DNA from: a candidate division WWE3 bacterium
GTDB taxonomy: Bacteria; Patescibacteriota; WWE3; 9FT-COMBO-53-11
DNA: 5,516 bases
Reading direction: 5' to 3'
Assembly (NCBI GenBank): GCA_030620855.1
Contig: JAUXIZ010000028.1
Coordinates: 1 to 5,516, forward strand
In this document: in pieces, positions 4,764-5,516 of the stretch
Numbering within the stretch: the first letter of the stretch is position 1
Layout of the letters: each line of letters opens with the position of its first letter
Notes under the pieces: generated by a model
The model's database searches: none
Seen by the model: the letters and a program-made list of their open reading frames with translations, nothing else
What the model was told of the DNA's origin: nothing
Program-made: the position numbers and the translations under genes

Positions 4764-5516
4764 CTACTCACCAACCGGCAAGGTTATTTCCATGTCGGTT
4801 GTTAGGTCGAACGATTCAATATTACCATCGATTTTTATCTCTACAAGACCTATATTTGTACCAGACTGCTTTTGCATCAAGAGCTCATACTCCCCCGCCC
4901 CAACCACACCTTCCGGAAGATCGTATGTAAAGGTTAAAGTATGCTCCTTTTGGGGCTCGACCTTAAAGAATGCACCAAAGACTGTTTTACCAAACTCAGT
5001 CCAACCGGAAGGGTTTTGTACTTTTTTGGAAGATTGGTTAGGTTTGCTCCAAATATGGTTTGTCCCGGTCACCGACACTAATTTAGATCCTTTTGGCACA
5101 TAAAGACGGACAAAATCACGGTAAACCGCCGAAACCCAGTTATCGTATTTTTGCGGATTGTAGTACTTAATAGAAACCTTTTTCCTCCACGTGCCGTTCT
5201 CCAGTCTTGTCAAAGACTGGTCCACTTGCTGCGTCATAAACATATCGGTCTTGCGGCCCCCAAAATTGTTATCGGAGATATGAAGATAATCTCCCTCAAA
5301 CTCCCTCATCTCACCCGTGTATCCCAAGTTTTTAACAAAGGCCTGTTCATCAGCTTGAACCATGTAAGCCATTAAATTCTTTTCCTCCAAAAACTCAAAA
5401 ACCAAGTCAATAAGCTTAGGCCAGATTTCCCCGGATGATGTCGTAATCTTTTGAATCATGGCGTCCGACAGGTGCTTCAGAACTGCTTTTCTGTCGTCTG
5501 CGGTCTCAACTTCGAA
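4764..5516 (-). CDS. DUF4012-type protein, C-terminal part
   Basis: The reading frame is open to the window edge, so the start is missing; 250 residues and the TAG stop are visible. An in-frame ATG at 5459 is probably internal, because 19 more in-frame codons (FEVETADDRKAVLKHLSDA) continue upstream in the same style. Seen: an amphipathic helical region, a motif DYLHISDNNFGGRKTD (fragment residues about 76-91), then a beta-rich region with KKVSIKYYNP and YRDFVRLYVPKGSKL, and a C-terminal beta domain (EYELLMQKQSG, DMEITLPVGE). This matches the C-terminal layout remembered for DUF4012 proteins, which are usually large, anchored by an N-terminal membrane segment and common in CPR bacteria and Actinobacteria. 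No transmembrane segment is visible in this part. The biochemical role of the family is unknown; a cell-envelope role is a guess. It precedes recO by 42 bases. Confidence 0.75.
   Translation of the reverse strand, partial: FEVETADDRKAVLKHLSDAMIQKITTSSGEIWPKLIDLVFEFLEEKNLMAYMVQADEQAFVKNLGYTGEMREFEGDYLHISDNNFGGRKTDMFMTQQVDQSLTRLENGTWRKKVSIKYYNPQKYDNWVSAVYRDFVRLYVPKGSKLVSVTGTNHIWSKPNQSSKKVQNPSGWTEFGKTVFGAFFKVEPQKEHTLTFTYDLPEGVVGAGEYELLMQKQSGTNIGLVEIKIDGNIESFDLTTDMEITLPVGE

Noticed and set aside
4750..5375. Plus-strand open frames at 4750-5103 and 5151-5375
   Set aside because: They are antisense to the DUF4012-type frame, which is open throughout, has family-like motifs and is on the same strand as all its neighbours.

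Overview
The window reads as a chromosomal segment of a Candidate Phyla Radiation (Patescibacteria) genome. Microgenomates or Katanobacteria/WWE3 would fit, but the lineage call is an inference. It rests on a DUF4012-type protein (common in that group), generally short proteins, tight gene packing and divergent forms of otherwise standard genes. TGA is used as a stop (end of rsmH), and no gene here needs TGA read as an amino acid, so there is no sign of the UGA-to-glycine recoding known from Gracilibacteria and SR1. All genes lie on the minus strand, so transcription runs from high to low coordinates.

Layout in transcription order: (1) 5516-4764, the C-terminal part of a DUF4012-type protein whose start lies beyond the window; (2) 4721-3957, recO, recombination mediator; (3) 3930-2647, glyS/glyQS, the single-chain alpha2 glycyl-tRNA synthetase; (4) 2646-2518, a 129-base gap holding a weak hairpin, candidate promoters and a repeat array that looks like a MraZ operator; (5) 2517-2098, mraZ; (6) 2092-1220, rsmH (mraW); (7) 1223-963, a small FtsL-like division protein; (8) 963-1, the N-terminal 321 residues of an FtsI-type penicillin-binding protein, cut by the window edge just after its catalytic SxxK motif.

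The last four genes are the start of the division and cell wall (dcw) cluster in its classical order, mraZ-rsmH-ftsL-ftsI. They are very tightly joined: 5 bases between mraZ and rsmH, a 4-base ATGA overlap between rsmH and ftsL, and a 1-base TAATG overlap between ftsL and ftsI. They are almost certainly one operon with translational coupling. MraZ probably represses it through the repeats just upstream. The upstream genes (DUF4012 protein, recO, glyS) have gaps of 42 and 26 bases and may form their own transcription unit that can read through into dcw.

No tRNA, rRNA, mobile element, CRISPR array or defence system was found. Every gene belongs to a recognisable family. The most interesting non-coding structure is the 60-base MraZ-box array, built as two 30-base units of three decamers each. 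A possible hairpin over the recO ribosome binding site is second.
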